Below, piece after piece: positions 1 through 10,162 of a stretch of 63,053 bases of DNA. The stretch is from Pseudomonadota bacterium (GTDB taxonomy: Bacteria > Pseudomonadota > Gammaproteobacteria > UBA5335). The translations under genes were made by a program, and so were the position numbers. Within the stretch, counting starts at the first letter, position 1; each line of letters starts with the position of its first letter. The stretch covers positions 1 to 63,053 of the forward strand of contig JAXHTV010000016.1 of the NCBI GenBank assembly GCA_034189865.1, given 5' to 3'. The notes below the pieces were generated by a model. That model did not search any database. It was not told the origin of the DNA and worked only from the letters and a program-made list of their open reading frames with translations.

Positions 1-1
1 T

Positions 2-229
2 GTCAGCTTGTTCGACGCCACGCCCACCATGCGCTTCTACAGTGCTGACAATGCCGATTTGGTTAAAGAGGACCGAATCTCGACGTTGGATCGCCCAGGC
101 ATACCCGCCTCGCCGGTTGTATATTTCCCGCCCGGAGGTGACGTCAAGATCCTCATTGGGCCGGAAATTCTTCCCAGCCCAATCAGCAACCCGACCACAC
201 GCACGTCGTGGGTCGCAGAGACGGAGTAG
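2..229 (+). CDS. pilY1: PilY1-type pilus tip adhesin, C-terminal fragment (first copy)
   Basis: Only the last 75 or so residues are inside the window; the reading frame is open to the left edge. The tail (RPGIPASPVVYFPPGG, then a KIL-GPEI-PSPI block and TRTSWVA) is nearly the same as the end of the complete PilY1 at 2321-5737, so this is the end of a second pilY1. PilY1 is a large secreted or tip-located type IV pilus protein with a beta-propeller C-terminal domain. It is followed 6 bases later by a pilE-like gene, the usual pilY1-pilE order of minor pilin operons. The call rests on the shared tail; the N-terminal domains cannot be seen. Confidence 0.85.
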   Translation, partial: VSLFDATPTMRFYSADNADLVKEDRISTLDRPGIPASPVVYFPPGGDVKILIGPEILPSPISNPTTRTSWVAETE

Positions 230-235
230 TCAGCC

Positions 236-718
236 GTGATGCGAAAAATGACCCACCATTCGATGCTATCTGCCGGCTCCGATGATTCGGAGCCGGTCTG
301 GGTAAAGCCTCAACGGGGTTTCACCCTGGTCGAACTGCTGATCGTGATCGTGATTGTAGGTATCCTCGCCTCTGTCGCCGTGCCGGCTTATCAAGGTCAG
401 ATGCAAAAGGCGCGCCGCTCGGATGCGATGACACTACTCATGGTCTCCGCTCAGCAGATGGAACGATGCGCGAGTCAGAATCCCGCCGCCACCGGCTATA
501 CAGGATGCGATACCGACTTAGCGGCCACATCGGACGAAGGTTACTATGACTTGGCGGCAAGCAGCGTAACCGCCACCACCTTCACACTCACGACGACCCC
601 GGCCAGCGGCGAGGCACAAGTCAACGACACCGACTGCGCCAGTATGACGATCAACCAAGCCGGTCAGCGGTCAGCAAGAAACGGAGACGATGAAGACACC
701 ACAGCTACGTGCTGGTAA
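236..718 (+). CDS. pilE: PilE-like type IV minor pilin
   Basis: Type IV prepilin with a class III signal: RG, then FTLVELLIVIVIVGILASVAVPAYQ. Cleavage falls after the Gly, and mature Glu5 is present. The hydrophobic N-terminal helix is followed by KARRSDA, typical of PilE, and Cys residues late in the protein suggest a disulfide-closed D-region. Mature length is about 133 residues. It probably joins the pilus priming complex with PilY1. The start is GTG 236 or ATG 239, giving a leader of 27-28 residues against the usual 6-10; even the downstream ATG at 263 leaves 19. Position right after pilY1 supports the PilE assignment over a major pilin. Confidence 0.88.
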   Translation: MMRKMTHHSMLSAGSDDSEPVWVKPQRGFTLVELLIVIVIVGILASVAVPAYQGQMQKARRSDAMTLLMVSAQQMERCASQNPAATGYTGCDTDLAATSDEGYYDLAASSVTATTFTLTTTPASGEAQVNDTDCASMTINQAGQRSARNGDDEDTTATCW

Positions 719-743
719 ACCGCACCGCGGGAAAATCCACCCA

Positions 744-769
744 GGCCCGTTCATCGCATTGAACGGGCC
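744..769 (+). terminator. Hairpin between pilE and fimT
   Basis: Perfect 10-bp inverted repeat (GGCCCGTTCA / TGAACGGGCC) with a 6-base loop, 26 bases after the pilE stop. No T-run follows, so it may be a 3-prime end stabiliser or an imperfect terminator. Confidence 0.55.
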
Positions 770-771
770 CA

Positions 772-800
772 CTTCCATCTAAAGCCCCTCGCTGTATAAT
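772..800 (+). promoter_or_regulatory. Putative sigma-70 promoter for fimT
   Basis: A perfect TATAAT lies at 795-800, with a weak -35-like CTTCCA/TTCCAT at 772-778 at 16-17 base spacing. It sits after the pilE hairpin and about 100 bases before fimT, so fimT may be a separate transcription unit. Inferred from consensus match only. Confidence 0.4.
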
Positions 801-899
801 TCGACTAACCGTTTCGACGGAATGCCGGACGGATAACAACTATCAGCCGCCCCAAATCCGCGGCCAAAAAAACTTATCAACACCAAGGATGGTGACCCC

Positions 900-1454
900 A
901 TGTCCAAGGGATTTACCCTGGTCGAGCTCATTGTGGTCTCGGCCCTCGTGAGCATACTTCTAGCCATTGCGTCCCCCAGTGTGGCAGCGCTGATCGGCGA
1001 TAATCGTCTTTCCAGAGCACACAACGAATTGCTGACCCATCTGCGAACCGCCCGCCAAACGGCCGTTTACCACCAAACCTCCACCGTCGTTTGCGCCACC
1101 GGCGGCACACCGGATTGCGATAAGACCGATCAGTGGGAACTCGGCTGGATGACCTTCACAGACCCCAACGGTGATGAGCAATGCCGCGACAGCGACCTCG
1201 ACGGCCGTTGCGACGATGACGGCGGCCGAATCATTCGAGTCGCCGAATCTCTACCACCCGGCATTCGGCTGCGAAAAACCCGAACCAGTATCGCCTATCT
1301 CCGTTTTGACGCCGCTGGAGCGGCCGGTGGGATCAACGCCCGATTTTTTGTTTGCGATGGCCGCGGTGAACCATACGCCAAGAGCTTGGTCATCAGCGCA
1401 ACCGGCCGTGTGCGGACCACTCGCGATGCCGACGACTACCTTCGATGCGCTTAA
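900..1454 (+). CDS. fimT: FimT/GspH-type pseudopilin
   Basis: Starts MSKG then FTLVELIVVSALVSILLAIASPS, a short 4-residue prepilin leader with Glu5 and the kinked hydrophobic helix of type IV pilins. The 184-residue length and a C-terminal half rich in beta-strand-like stretches and Cys pairs match the FimT/GspH family (minor pilin of type IV pili or type II secretion). An acidic DSDLDGRCDDDGG segment near residues 98-110 looks like a metal-binding loop. Downstream, pilV, pilW and pilX are not found before pilY1, unlike the standard operon. A pilus role is favoured over secretion because of the flanking pilY1 genes. Confidence 0.85.
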   Translation: MSKGFTLVELIVVSALVSILLAIASPSVAALIGDNRLSRAHNELLTHLRTARQTAVYHQTSTVVCATGGTPDCDKTDQWELGWMTFTDPNGDEQCRDSDLDGRCDDDGGRIIRVAESLPPGIRLRKTRTSIAYLRFDAAGAAGGINARFFVCDGRGEPYAKSLVISATGRVRTTRDADDYLRCA

Positions 1455-2320
1455 ACTCCGCCCCCGCCTCGTTCGCTGGACCAGTTGACAGCAAGTCCGA
1501 AGGTTCGCGTATCCACTCGTCACTGATCGGCTACCATTCGTCGGTCATGACAATGCCTGGCATTCAGAGTCGACCGTGACGGCCGATGAGCTATACAGGT
1601 TATTGGTAGTGACTCGCCAAGCAACCGATAAACAGCAACTAAAATTACAAACGTTATTCATCAATAGACAGCCGGTAAAACCGGCCAACAATAACAATCG
1701 ATCAGAGCCGAACCCCGCCCGTTAGGGTGGAACCGAGTCGTCATTAAACTTTGGTGGCTACGGAGAAGGTACATGACCGGTCATATTGGCTCGTTCGTCG
1801 CCATGCACTGCCATGGACGGTCGGCGATTGTTATTGATAAACGCTCAGCGATGATTTCGCCGAGCATTTTCCTCACGTTTCGCCCCGATCCCTCACAGCG
1901 CGATAAGCGCACGCCGGGACAACCTGGGATTACAGGCCATCGCCGATCTTCGGACCAACCCGCCGCCCCAGGTTCTGCGCGCACATCCATTGATCCGTTA
2001 GCCGCCTTCTACATAAAACGCCGACAAGCTCGGTGGCACAGAGCGCGTCCCCATGGAACAGATCAGAGGTCGGCTGACCGAACTGAGGTGTTCGGACTGT
2101 CCGGTGCACGTTTTTCGAGTGACATCGGAAACGATGATCGTAACGGACGGGACGATACTGCCGTGCCACTGCGCACCGGCTCACGACGGCCTTCCCGCAA
2201 CCGTTTGTTACGGCCCACGCCCCATGGTCGCGCGCTCTGTCTACGGGTAGCAGGCCATGTTGCCGCGGCTCAATCACCTAGATTCCACAACGGGCGAACG
2301 CTAGAGGCGAGGATGGAACC
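1455..2320. other. Long intergenic stretch without a convincing gene
   Basis: 866 bases between fimT and the second pilY1. A small hairpin (GCCGG TAAAA CCGGC) lies near 1672-1686 in an AT-richer patch. The longest open frame (1773-2324) translates to low-complexity, Arg/Pro-rich sequence typical of a shadow frame. A 65-codon frame at 2053-2250 has a Cys-rich pattern (CSDC, then CHC) but no clear ribosome site. In the standard operon pilV, pilW and pilX would sit here; I see no prepilin signal in this stretch. Confidence 0.5.
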
Positions 2321-5300
2321 ATGACAACGTTTGTTAGAACCCGACGCACCATCGTCTTTCTATGCGCCTGTGTCGTGAGCTTTATGGCGGGTTTTCCCGC
2401 CTATGCAGACGACACGGAAATTTACGTCACACCCCAGGCGGACACCTCAGCCCCGAATATCCTGTTTATTGTCGACACCTCCGGGAGCATGGGAACGGAA
2501 GAGCAAATGGATTCCGCACCCTTCGATTCCGCTACCATTTACGATGGTGCCTGCGATGTGAATCGAATCTATTGGAGCACATCGGGAAACCCGCCCAGTG
2601 CCTGTGACGGTTCCAACGCCACTGACAACTGGTTTCCCGTGGCGGCTAACACCTGCGATGCGGCCACCGGATCGCTATCGACCACCGGGCAGTACATCGC
2701 TCAAGCCACCCAATGGCGCAAAAAGAAAACCAGCAGTGGCAACAGTTCCTGGCGCTGGCGCTCCCCCAATGATGATTTTCACGGGAACGACAACTATTTC
2801 GAGTGCTTGGCGGACGCCGGCGTCCATGGTCAGGATAGCGCCTCGTCCCGACGGTATACCAATCGTGCCGCCAGCGGCAGCGGTGCAGATCCGTGGACCA
2901 CGGGTTCCACCGTTCAGGTCACGAAGTGGAAACCCATCACGCTCTATTCCGGAAACTATCTGAACTGGTATCTGTACCACAGCAGCGCCGCCACCATGAC
3001 GCGGCTAGAGATCGTTCAAGATATCGCCAAAAACCTGATCGCCAGCTTGAACGGTGTCAATATCGGGTTGATGCGTTTCGACGATGATTACTGGAGTGAC
3101 TACTCTGGGAACCGGGGCGGCTACGTCACCCTTCCAGTTGCCGACATTGCCGCCAACCGCAGCGCCTTCAACACCAGCATTGACTCCTTTACCGACCAGG
3201 GCTCGACCCCCCTGTCCGAAACGCTGTATGAAGCCGCCCGCTATTTCCGCGGAGAAGCGCCGCACTTCGGCCTGTACACCTCGCCGGGAACCAGCGTAGC
3301 CTCCAGCCTGGATGCCGATGGTAAGTACATATCCCCCATCATCGATGTATGCCAAAAGAACAATATCGTCTACCTGACCGACGGTGAACCCCGAAGGGAC
3401 AATGATGCCAACAACGTGATCGAGTCTCTTATCGGCAGCACCTGCGGCGTCAATTCCGGTACGGGCGGCTCCAATGGCGGTCAATGCCTGGATGATCTGG
3501 CCCAGTGGCTACACGAAAACGACCAGGCGCAGGTTAACGAAACCGAGGACACAATCAACAACATTGTCACCTACACCGTTGGTTTTCACACCGACCAAAG
3601 CCTGCTCGACGACACCGCCGCCAAGGGTGGTGGCAAATACTACACGGCCGACACCTATGATGAACTCAACCAAGCGCTCACGTCGGTCTTTCTCGAGATC
3701 CTCTCCCGCAACGGACTATTTACCGCGCCGGCGGTCTCCGTGAATGCGTTCAACCGTCTGGAACACCGTGATGAGTTGTATTTCGCGCTGTTCCGCCCGG
3801 AAGATACCGTCCACTGGTTCGGGAATTTGAAACGGTATCGCTTCGATTCGGACTACGACGAGGATGGAGAAATCGTCGATCAGCTGGGTTTTCCCGCGGT
3901 CGACCCTAACACCGGAACGTTTAAATCCGGGGCGCGCAGCTTCTGGAGTTCGGATATCGACGGAGATGATGTCATCGCCGGCGGCATGGCCAACGAGTTG
4001 AGCCTGCCACGCAATGTATACACCTATTTCGGACCGGACAGTCCGGACAATGTTTCGTTGGCGTCCTATCCGCTCCACGAGTCCAATCTCGCGACGCTGG
4101 AACCGCTATTGGCGCTGGAAAACCAGGTGACGAATGCGACAAGCCTCATTCAATGGGCGCGCGGCGTCGACATTCTGGACGACGATGACGACGACAGCTT
4201 TATCGATGCAAGGCCGCGCATGGGTGACCTGCTCCATAGCCGGCCGCTGGTCGTCATCTATGGTGGTACCGAAGATGCACCCGACGCGACCGTATTCGCC
4301 ACCACCAACGAAGGTTACCTCCATGCGGTGGATACCAGCGACGGCAGCGAACAGTTCTCGTTTATCCCCAAAGAGCTACTGGCCAATCTGGAAGATTTGT
4401 ACGCTGACGATGATGGCGGAAAAGTCTATGGCTTGGACGGCCCGCTGAGCCTGTGGTTGGAGAATAACGGCTCAACGACCATCAACCCTGCTTTGGAGGG
4501 CGATTTCGTCAAGCTCTACTTCGGCATGCGTCGGGGGGGCAACAACTACTATGCGGTGGACGTCTCCGACCGCAGCAATCCGGTCCTTAAATGGGTGATT
4601 AAAGGCGGCGGAGACAGCGGTGATTTTTCGGAGATGGGCCAATCCTGGTCACGGGCGAGCAAGTCGAAGGTCCGCATCGGAACTCAAGTGCGCGACGTCC
4701 TGATGTTTACTGGCGGCTACGATGACTCCAACGATTCCGACACCACACGCACCGTGGACGGCGTGGGACGCGCCGTCTATATCGTGGATGCGGAAACCGG
4801 CGCATTGATCTGGTCCGGTGGCACCAGCGCCGAAGACAGCTCGGAAACGGACGACTTCACCGCTAAGTTCAACGATATGATCTATTCCATCCCATCGGAT
4901 CTGCGAATCGTCGATGCCAACGGGGATGGCTTGGCCGATATCTTGTTTGTCGGTGATATGGGCGGGCAACTGTGGCGTTTCGACATTGACAACGGCGCCA
5001 CCTCCGTGAGCGACCTGGTTACCGGCGGGGTCATTGCCGACATCGGCGGCGATGACGCGAACAATCGGCGCATTTATTACCCACCATCAGTGGCCTTCGC
5101 CAGGGACCAGGGCGACATCTTTCTCGCCGTTGCTTTCGGCTCTGGCTGGCGCGCACACCCCCTGGACCAAACCGTGGACGATCGCTTCTATATGCTGCGA
5201 CAGCTCTCGATTTACGGGCCGCCGCTGAACGAATCGGGGGACGTGAGTTACACCAAATACTCACACGACGACTTATATAACGCCACAGCCAACGTCATCG

Positions 5301-5737
5301 GCCAAGGCTCGGCAGAGGACGCGGACACCGCCTTGGCAACGCTCCGTGGCAGCGCCCATGGTTGGTATCTCGACCTGGAAAAGTCCGGCGAAAAATCCAT
5401 CTCCGATCCTTTGATCGCCAACGGCCAGGTCATGTTTTCCACCTACACCCCTACCCCGCCGGAAGGCGGAACCACCTGCTCATCGGGTTTGGGTTCGGGA
5501 TACTTCTATATCGTCAATTTGCTGGACGCGACGCCCACCCGGCCGCTGAATGGCGACGACGACAATCCGCTGGTCAAAGAAGACCGAGACATGCTGCTCA
5601 AGCGACCCGGCATTCCCGCCTCGCCGGTGGTGTATTTCCCGCCTGGTGGCAAGGTCAAGATTCTGGTCGGACCGGAGATCGTGCCCAGTCCGATCGAAAA
5701 TCCGTCCACCCGGACATCCTGGGTCGCCAACAAGTAG
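2321..5737 (+). CDS. pilY1: PilY1 family type IV pilus tip adhesin
   Basis: 1138 residues. A Sec signal peptide ends near residue 29 (AYA-DD). A von Willebrand A-like domain follows, with the MIDAS core DTSGSMG at 52-58 and a later TDGEP. The C-terminal half carries the PilY1 beta-propeller (MGDLLHSRP near 640, then repeated DVSD/AVDTSDG blades) and a Ca-loop DANGDGLAD near 865, matching the calcium site that controls pilus retraction in Pseudomonas PilY1. PilY1 works at the pilus tip with minor pilins in surface sensing, adhesion and twitching. Full length for the family. Start ATG 2321 is the only one giving the signal peptide. It is the second pilY1 here; 14-bp-stem hairpin follows the stop. 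Confidence 0.95.
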   Translation: MTTFVRTRRTIVFLCACVVSFMAGFPAYADDTEIYVTPQADTSAPNILFIVDTSGSMGTEEQMDSAPFDSATIYDGACDVNRIYWSTSGNPPSACDGSNATDNWFPVAANTCDAATGSLSTTGQYIAQATQWRKKKTSSGNSSWRWRSPNDDFHGNDNYFECLADAGVHGQDSASSRRYTNRAASGSGADPWTTGSTVQVTKWKPITLYSGNYLNWYLYHSSAATMTRLEIVQDIAKNLIASLNGVNIGLMRFDDDYWSDYSGNRGGYVTLPVADIAANRSAFNTSIDSFTDQGSTPLSETLYEAARYFRGEAPHFGLYTSPGTSVASSLDADGKYISPIIDVCQKNNIVYLTDGEPRRDNDANNVIESLIGSTCGVNSGTGGSNGGQCLDDLAQWLHENDQAQVNETEDTINNIVTYTVGFHTDQSLLDDTAAKGGGKYYTADTYDELNQALTSVFLEILSRNGLFTAPAVSVNAFNRLEHRDELYFALFRPEDTVHWFGNLKRYRFDSDYDEDGEIVDQLGFPAVDPNTGTFKSGARSFWSSDIDGDDVIAGGMANELSLPRNVYTYFGPDSPDNVSLASYPLHESNLATLEPLLALENQVTNATSLIQWARGVDILDDDDDDSFIDARPRMGDLLHSRPLVVIYGGTEDAPDATVFATTNEGYLHAVDTSDGSEQFSFIPKELLANLEDLYADDDGGKVYGLDGPLSLWLENNGSTTINPALEGDFVKLYFGMRRGGNNYYAVDVSDRSNPVLKWVIKGGGDSGDFSEMGQSWSRASKSKVRIGTQVRDVLMFTGGYDDSNDSDTTRTVDGVGRAVYIVDAETGALIWSGGTSAEDSSETDDFTAKFNDMIYSIPSDLRIVDANGDGLADILFVGDMGGQLWRFDIDNGATSVSDLVTGGVIADIGGDDANNRRIYYPPSVAFARDQGDIFLAVAFGSGWRAHPLDQTVDDRFYMLRQLSIYGPPLNESGDVSYTKYSHDDLYNATANVIGQGSAEDADTALATLRGSAHGWYLDLEKSGEKSISDPLIANGQVMFSTYTPTPPEGGTTCSSGLGSGYFYIVNLLDATPTRPLNGDDDNPLVKEDRDMLLKRPGIPASPVVYFPPGGKVKILVGPEIVPSPIENPSTRTSWVANK

Positions 5738-5762
5738 TTCGACTGGGAAAACAAAGAGGATG

Positions 5763-5795
5763 CTCAGCCGGCCACATGATTTGTGGCCGGCTGAG
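5763..5795. terminator. Convergent hairpin between pilY1 and ispH
   Basis: Perfect 14-bp stem (CTCAGCCGGCCACA and its complement) with a TGATT loop between two convergent genes. It lacks a T-run on either side but is placed to end both transcripts. Confidence 0.65.
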
Positions 5796-5797
5796 GC

Positions 5798-6736
5798 TTA
5801 ATTCGTACGCAGCGCTTTGGGCAGCGCAAAATAGATGGTTTCTTCCGGCCCGTCGGTTTCGGCGACGAACCGACCACCCCAGGCGGTAAGCTGATCGACG
5901 ACCTTTTTCACCAACTGCTCGGGGGCCGAAGCGCCGGCAGTCACACCCACCTTATTCACACCAGCCAACCACTCCCGCTGAATATCCTCTGGTCCGTCGA
6001 TCAGATAAGCGGCACGCCCTTCGCTTTGCGCCAGCTCTCTTAGACGATTGGAATTGGAACTGTTCCGCGACCCGACAACGAGCACAAGATCGACCTGACG
6101 AGCCAGCGCCCGGACTGCATCCTGGCGATTTTGCGTGGCATAGCAAATATCGTCCTTGCGAGGACCCTGGATGTTCGGAAAGTGCTCCCGGAGGGCATCG
6201 ATCACCCGGCGGGTGTCGTCAACCGAAAGGGTGGTTTGGGTTACAAAAGCCAAACGATCGGGATCCTGAACCTTGAGCTTGGCCACATCATCCGGCGTTT
6301 CGACCAAGTGAATCTGGCCGCCGTGACAGGCCTCGAAGCGCCCCATGGTGCCCTCGACCTCTGGATGACCGGCGTGACCGATCAACACCACGTCAAATCC
6401 CTTACGGGCGTAGGCACCCACTTCCACATGCACCTTGGTGACCAGTGGACAAGTGGCGTCGAACACATGCAGTCCGCGGCGACTGGCATCGTCCTGAACA
6501 GAGCGCGGAACGCCATGGGCACTGAAAATCACGGTGGCACCGTCCGGCACCTCATCCAGTTCCTGAACGAAGATGGCACCCTTTTCGCTCAAACTGCGAA
6601 TCACGAAGCGATTGTGAACGACCTCGTGCCGCACATAGATCGGCTGGCCGTAAAGCTCTAAGGCCCGCTCGACGATATCGATGGCACGCTCGACGCCGGC
6701 ACAAAACCCCCGGGGATTAGCGAGCAAAATATCCAT
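5798..6736 (-). CDS. ispH: 4-hydroxy-3-methylbut-2-enyl diphosphate reductase (LytB)
   Basis: Last enzyme of the MEP isoprenoid pathway: reduces HMBPP to IPP and DMAPP with a [4Fe-4S] cluster. The three cluster cysteines are visible: C12 (GFCAGVERA), C96 (DATCPLV) and C198 (DICYATQ), plus the HPEVEGT motif near 124-130 carrying the catalytic Glu. 312 residues is the normal length. It lies 66 bases after lspA on the same strand, the usual lspA-(fkpB)-ispH order; fkpB is absent here. Likely the end of the murJ/ribF-ileS-lspA-ispH run. Confidence 0.97.
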   Translation of the reverse strand: MDILLANPRGFCAGVERAIDIVERALELYGQPIYVRHEVVHNRFVIRSLSEKGAIFVQELDEVPDGATVIFSAHGVPRSVQDDASRRGLHVFDATCPLVTKVHVEVGAYARKGFDVVLIGHAGHPEVEGTMGRFEACHGGQIHLVETPDDVAKLKVQDPDRLAFVTQTTLSVDDTRRVIDALREHFPNIQGPRKDDICYATQNRQDAVRALARQVDLVLVVGSRNSSNSNRLRELAQSEGRAAYLIDGPEDIQREWLAGVNKVGVTAGASAPEQLVKKVVDQLTAWGGRFVAETDGPEETIYFALPKALRTN

Positions 6737-6802
6737 AAGACTCCACGCGTGGTCGCCGATGAGGCGACAATGGTCATTGACCAGCCAAGTCCCAACGATG
6801 CG

Positions 6803-7285
6803 TCAGCGCTCTTGGCCGCGGATACTCAGCCAAAGAAAAACCGCCGCGCCCACCGTAATCGCGGAATCAGCCGCGTTGAAAGCCGGCCAATACCACTGTT
6901 GATAGTAAAGCTGAATAAAATCGATCACGTGTCCATGCAAGACACGATCAATGGCATTGCCGATCGCACCACCCAAAATCAGGCTCAAGGCCATCGGTAA
7001 GATCACCAGGCCCTTGCGTAGCCGGACGAGCCAAACGCTCAGCCAAACGCTGACACCCACTGCAAGGGCCAGAAAAAACCAGCGCTGCCATCCATCTGCC
7101 GTACTCAAAAAACTGAATGCTGCCCCAGGATTATAAACCAAGGTCAAATTGAACCCCGGCACTATGGGCCACGGCTCGTAGGGGGTCAGCCAACGCAAGG
7201 CCAACCATTTGCTGAACTGATCGCACGCCACAATCAAGCTGGCCAGCACAAACCAACCGAGCGGCGCTTGCCATGACCGTGACAT
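6803..7285 (-). CDS. lspA: Lipoprotein signal peptidase (signal peptidase II)
   Basis: Inner-membrane aspartyl protease that removes signal peptides from prolipoproteins. Four hydrophobic segments are seen; the catalytic aspartates are D122 (HVIDF) and D140 (FNAADS), with the GNAIDR motif at 109-114. I chose ATG 7285 (MSRSWQ), which shares one base with the ileS stop (TGATG) and gives 160 residues; a longer frame to 7333 would put 16 extra residues inside ileS. Translation is probably coupled to ileS. Confidence 0.95.
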   Translation of the reverse strand: MSRSWQAPLGWFVLASLIVACDQFSKWLALRWLTPYEPWPIVPGFNLTLVYNPGAAFSFLSTADGWQRWFFLALAVGVSVWLSVWLVRLRKGLVILPMALSLILGGAIGNAIDRVLHGHVIDFIQLYYQQWYWPAFNAADSAITVGAAVFLWLSIRGQER

Positions 7286-10137
7286 CACGCGAATCGGCGC
7301 TCCTCGCCTTTCCCCGCTACGTTCGTGACGCACCGTCCGCAGAGTGAGGGGTGCTCGCCGTCACGGCCAACGTCCGCCCGGCGATGCCAGCACCGTTCAC
7401 ATTTGCCGTTATCTGATGGCATCACGGCAATCCACAGTTCGTCGCCGCTGTGCAAAGTGTAGTGGACGGCATCATCGCTCCGCGCGGTGTCGCGATGGCA
7501 ACGGGCATCGGAAGTGATGAAAACAAACCGAAGCTCCTCGCCCAATGCTGCCAGTTTCGGATGGATCTCGGCGCCCAGATACAAATCCACTTCCGCTTCC
7601 AATCCACCGCCGATCCCGCCAGCGACCCGCAAGGCCTCCAGCTCTTTGGCCACACACTCCCGCACTTCCAGCAATTGATCCCAGAAGGCCGCATCTAAAC
7701 CGTGTTCCAGCTCGATCGCCGTGGGCGTCAATTCCGGCAACGGGTGCCACTCGGCTAAGAACACGCTCTCGGATCGGGCGCCGGGCATGTTCTGCCAGAT
7801 CTCCTCGGCGGTAAAGCTCAGTACGGGCGCAATCCACCGCACTAAGGCCTCGGCAATGTGGTAGAGCGCCGTCTGCGCCGAACGACGTGCCAGACTCTCG
7901 GCCGGGGCCGTGTATAAGCGGTCTTTGAGCACATCGAGATAAAATCCACCCATGTCCACGGCGCAGAAATTGTGGACGTCCTGATACACGCGGTGGAACT
8001 CAAACTTGTCGTAGGCCGCCACGACCCGTTGCTGTATCGACTGGGCCCGGCCAATCGCCCAGCGGTCCAGCGGCAGCATGCCATCGATATCCACCGCATC
8101 ACGAGCCGGGTCAAAGCCGTGCATATTCCCGAGCAGGTAGCGGGCCGTATTACGGATGCGTCGATAGGAATCGGAAATACGCGTGAGAATTTCGTCTGAA
8201 ACGCTCATCTCCGCCCGGTAATCGGTCGCAGCGACCCAGAGCCGCAGCACATCCGCGCCGAGCCGGCCGACGACGTCGTCGACGGCGATGACGTTGCCTT
8301 CGGACTTCGACATCTTGCGGCCCTGAGCATCCACAGCAAAGCCGTGAGTCAACACGCTCTTGTACGGCGCACTGCCCCGCCGACCCACTGCCACCAACAA
8401 TGATGACTGGAACCAGCCGCGATGCTGGTCGGAGCCCTCAAGATATAAGTCCGCCGGGTAGCCCAACTCATCACGCTGTTCCATCACGCACCAATTACTG
8501 GCACCTGAATCGAACCACACGTCGAGGATGTCGTTGGATTTTTCGTAATTCACCGCCTCCTCACCGAGCAACTCCGCCGCATCCAACACAAACCAAGCGT
8601 CGATGCCGCTCTGCTCGATCCGGGCGGCGACCTGTTCCATCAGTTCCGGCGTGTTGGGATGCGCTTCGCCCGTTTCGCGATGGATGAACAGAGCCAGCGG
8701 TACACCCCAATGACGCTGACGCGAAATGCACCAGTCCGGTCGCCCCTGAATCATGGACTCGATTCGACCGCGCCCCCACTCCGGTAACCAACGAACCTTG
8801 TCGATTTGGGTCAACGCGGCCGCCCGCAGCCCGGATTGTTCCATGCTCAAAAACCACTGTGGCGTGGCACGGAAAATGATGGGTGTCTTGTGGCGCCAAC
8901 AATGGGGATAACTGTGTTGCAATCGCTCGACCTTGAGCAACGCACCGCCTGCTTTCAGTAGCTCTACGATGACGTCGTTGGCGCTCAACACCGATTGGCC
9001 GGCGACATGTTCCACGCCGCTCAGAAACCGACCGTCCGGACCCACCGGATTGTCCATGGACAGGTGATAGCGAACCCCCACGTTGTAGTCGTCCAAGCCA
9101 TGCGCTGGCGCCGTGTGGACCAGGCCGGTACCCGCCTCTGTGGTCACGTGCTCACCCAGAACAATGGGCACTTCCCGTTCCAGGAAGGGGTGGCGAACCA
9201 ACACGCCCTCCAAAGCTTGGCCCGCGCCGTAGGCAATAACGCGATAGTCGCTCACACCCCATCGCCCCATGACGTCTTTCAGCAGCGCCTCGGCCACCAG
9301 CAGTCGCTCGCGCCCCCGCGGACCGTCGGCCACCTGCACCAGGGCATAATCCAACTTCGGATGTACCGCCACGGCTTGGTTCGCAGGAAGCGTCCACGGC
9401 GTCGTGGTCCAAATGACCACCGAAAGCGGACCGTCGCCCTCCACCCCCTCGACGTGGTCCAGGCGCGCCAAAAGCTGCTCGGGCTCTGCACACTCAAATC
9501 GCACATCGATGGCCGGTGACCGCCGATCACGATACTCGACCTCCGCTTCGGCCAGGGCCGAGCCACAGTCGATACACCAGTGAACCGGCTTGGCGCCCCG
9601 GTGCAAGTGACCGTTTCGGGTCAGCTGCGCCAAGGCACGGACAGTATCCGCCTCGTAGCGATAGTCCATGGTCAAATACGGATGCTGCCAGTCTCCCAGC
9701 ACACCCAAACGGATGAAACCTTCTCGTTGCCGATCCACTTGGCGGGCCGCATAGTCCCGACACGCCTGCCGAAACTCGCCCGCCGAGACCGCCACGCCGG
9801 CCTTCCCGACTTCCTTTTCGGTCGCCAGCTCAACCGGCAATCCGTGACAATCCCAACCTGGGACGTAGGGCGCATCCAGACCTTGCATCAAACGGCTTTT
9901 GACAATGACGTCCTTGAGGATTTTATTGATGGCGTGACCGATATGAATGTCGCCATTGGCGTAGGGCGGACCGTCATGCAAGACATAACGTGACCGACCG
10001 GCTCGCTGCGCGCGCAAGCCCGCATATAGATCCATCTCGTTCCAGAAGCGGAGCATCTCGGGCTCCCGCTTGGCCAGATTGGCCCGCATGGGAAATGCGG
10101 TCTGGGGTAGATTCAAAGTGTTCTTGTAATCGGTCAT
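7285..10137 (-). CDS. ileS: Isoleucyl-tRNA synthetase
   Basis: Class Ia aminoacyl-tRNA synthetase charging tRNA-Ile, with a CP1 editing domain. HIGH motif at 65-68 (GDIHIGHA) and KMSKS near 608 ([10 protein letters not shown]). The C-terminal zinc finger is present as two CxxC pairs (CERC, CGRC) in the last 45 residues. 950 residues is a normal bacterial length, and the zinc finger marks the eubacterial type rather than the mupirocin-resistant one. Between ribF and lspA, the standard gammaproteobacterial order. Confidence 0.98.
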   Translation of the reverse strand: MTDYKNTLNLPQTAFPMRANLAKREPEMLRFWNEMDLYAGLRAQRAGRSRYVLHDGPPYANGDIHIGHAINKILKDVIVKSRLMQGLDAPYVPGWDCHGLPVELATEKEVGKAGVAVSAGEFRQACRDYAARQVDRQREGFIRLGVLGDWQHPYLTMDYRYEADTVRALAQLTRNGHLHRGAKPVHWCIDCGSALAEAEVEYRDRRSPAIDVRFECAEPEQLLARLDHVEGVEGDGPLSVVIWTTTPWTLPANQAVAVHPKLDYALVQVADGPRGRERLLVAEALLKDVMGRWGVSDYRVIAYGAGQALEGVLVRHPFLEREVPIVLGEHVTTEAGTGLVHTAPAHGLDDYNVGVRYHLSMDNPVGPDGRFLSGVEHVAGQSVLSANDVIVELLKAGGALLKVERLQHSYPHCWRHKTPIIFRATPQWFLSMEQSGLRAAALTQIDKVRWLPEWGRGRIESMIQGRPDWCISRQRHWGVPLALFIHRETGEAHPNTPELMEQVAARIEQSGIDAWFVLDAAELLGEEAVNYEKSNDILDVWFDSGASNWCVMEQRDELGYPADLYLEGSDQHRGWFQSSLLVAVGRRGSAPYKSVLTHGFAVDAQGRKMSKSEGNVIAVDDVVGRLGADVLRLWVAATDYRAEMSVSDEILTRISDSYRRIRNTARYLLGNMHGFDPARDAVDIDGMLPLDRWAIGRAQSIQQRVVAAYDKFEFHRVYQDVHNFCAVDMGGFYLDVLKDRLYTAPAESLARRSAQTALYHIAEALVRWIAPVLSFTAEEIWQNMPGARSESVFLAEWHPLPELTPTAIELEHGLDAAFWDQLLEVRECVAKELEALRVAGGIGGGLEAEVDLYLGAEIHPKLAALGEELRFVFITSDARCHRDTARSDDAVHYTLHSGDELWIAVMPSDNGKCERCWHRRADVGRDGEHPSLCGRCVTNVAGKGEERRFA

Positions 10138-10162
10138 CGAAGTTGCCTGATCGGTAGTGGAC

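Noticed and set aside
1773-2324. 183-codon plus-strand frame before pilY1
   Set aside because: Arg/Pro/Ser-rich low-complexity translation, no ribosome site, overlaps the pilY1 start; no prepilin or other motif.
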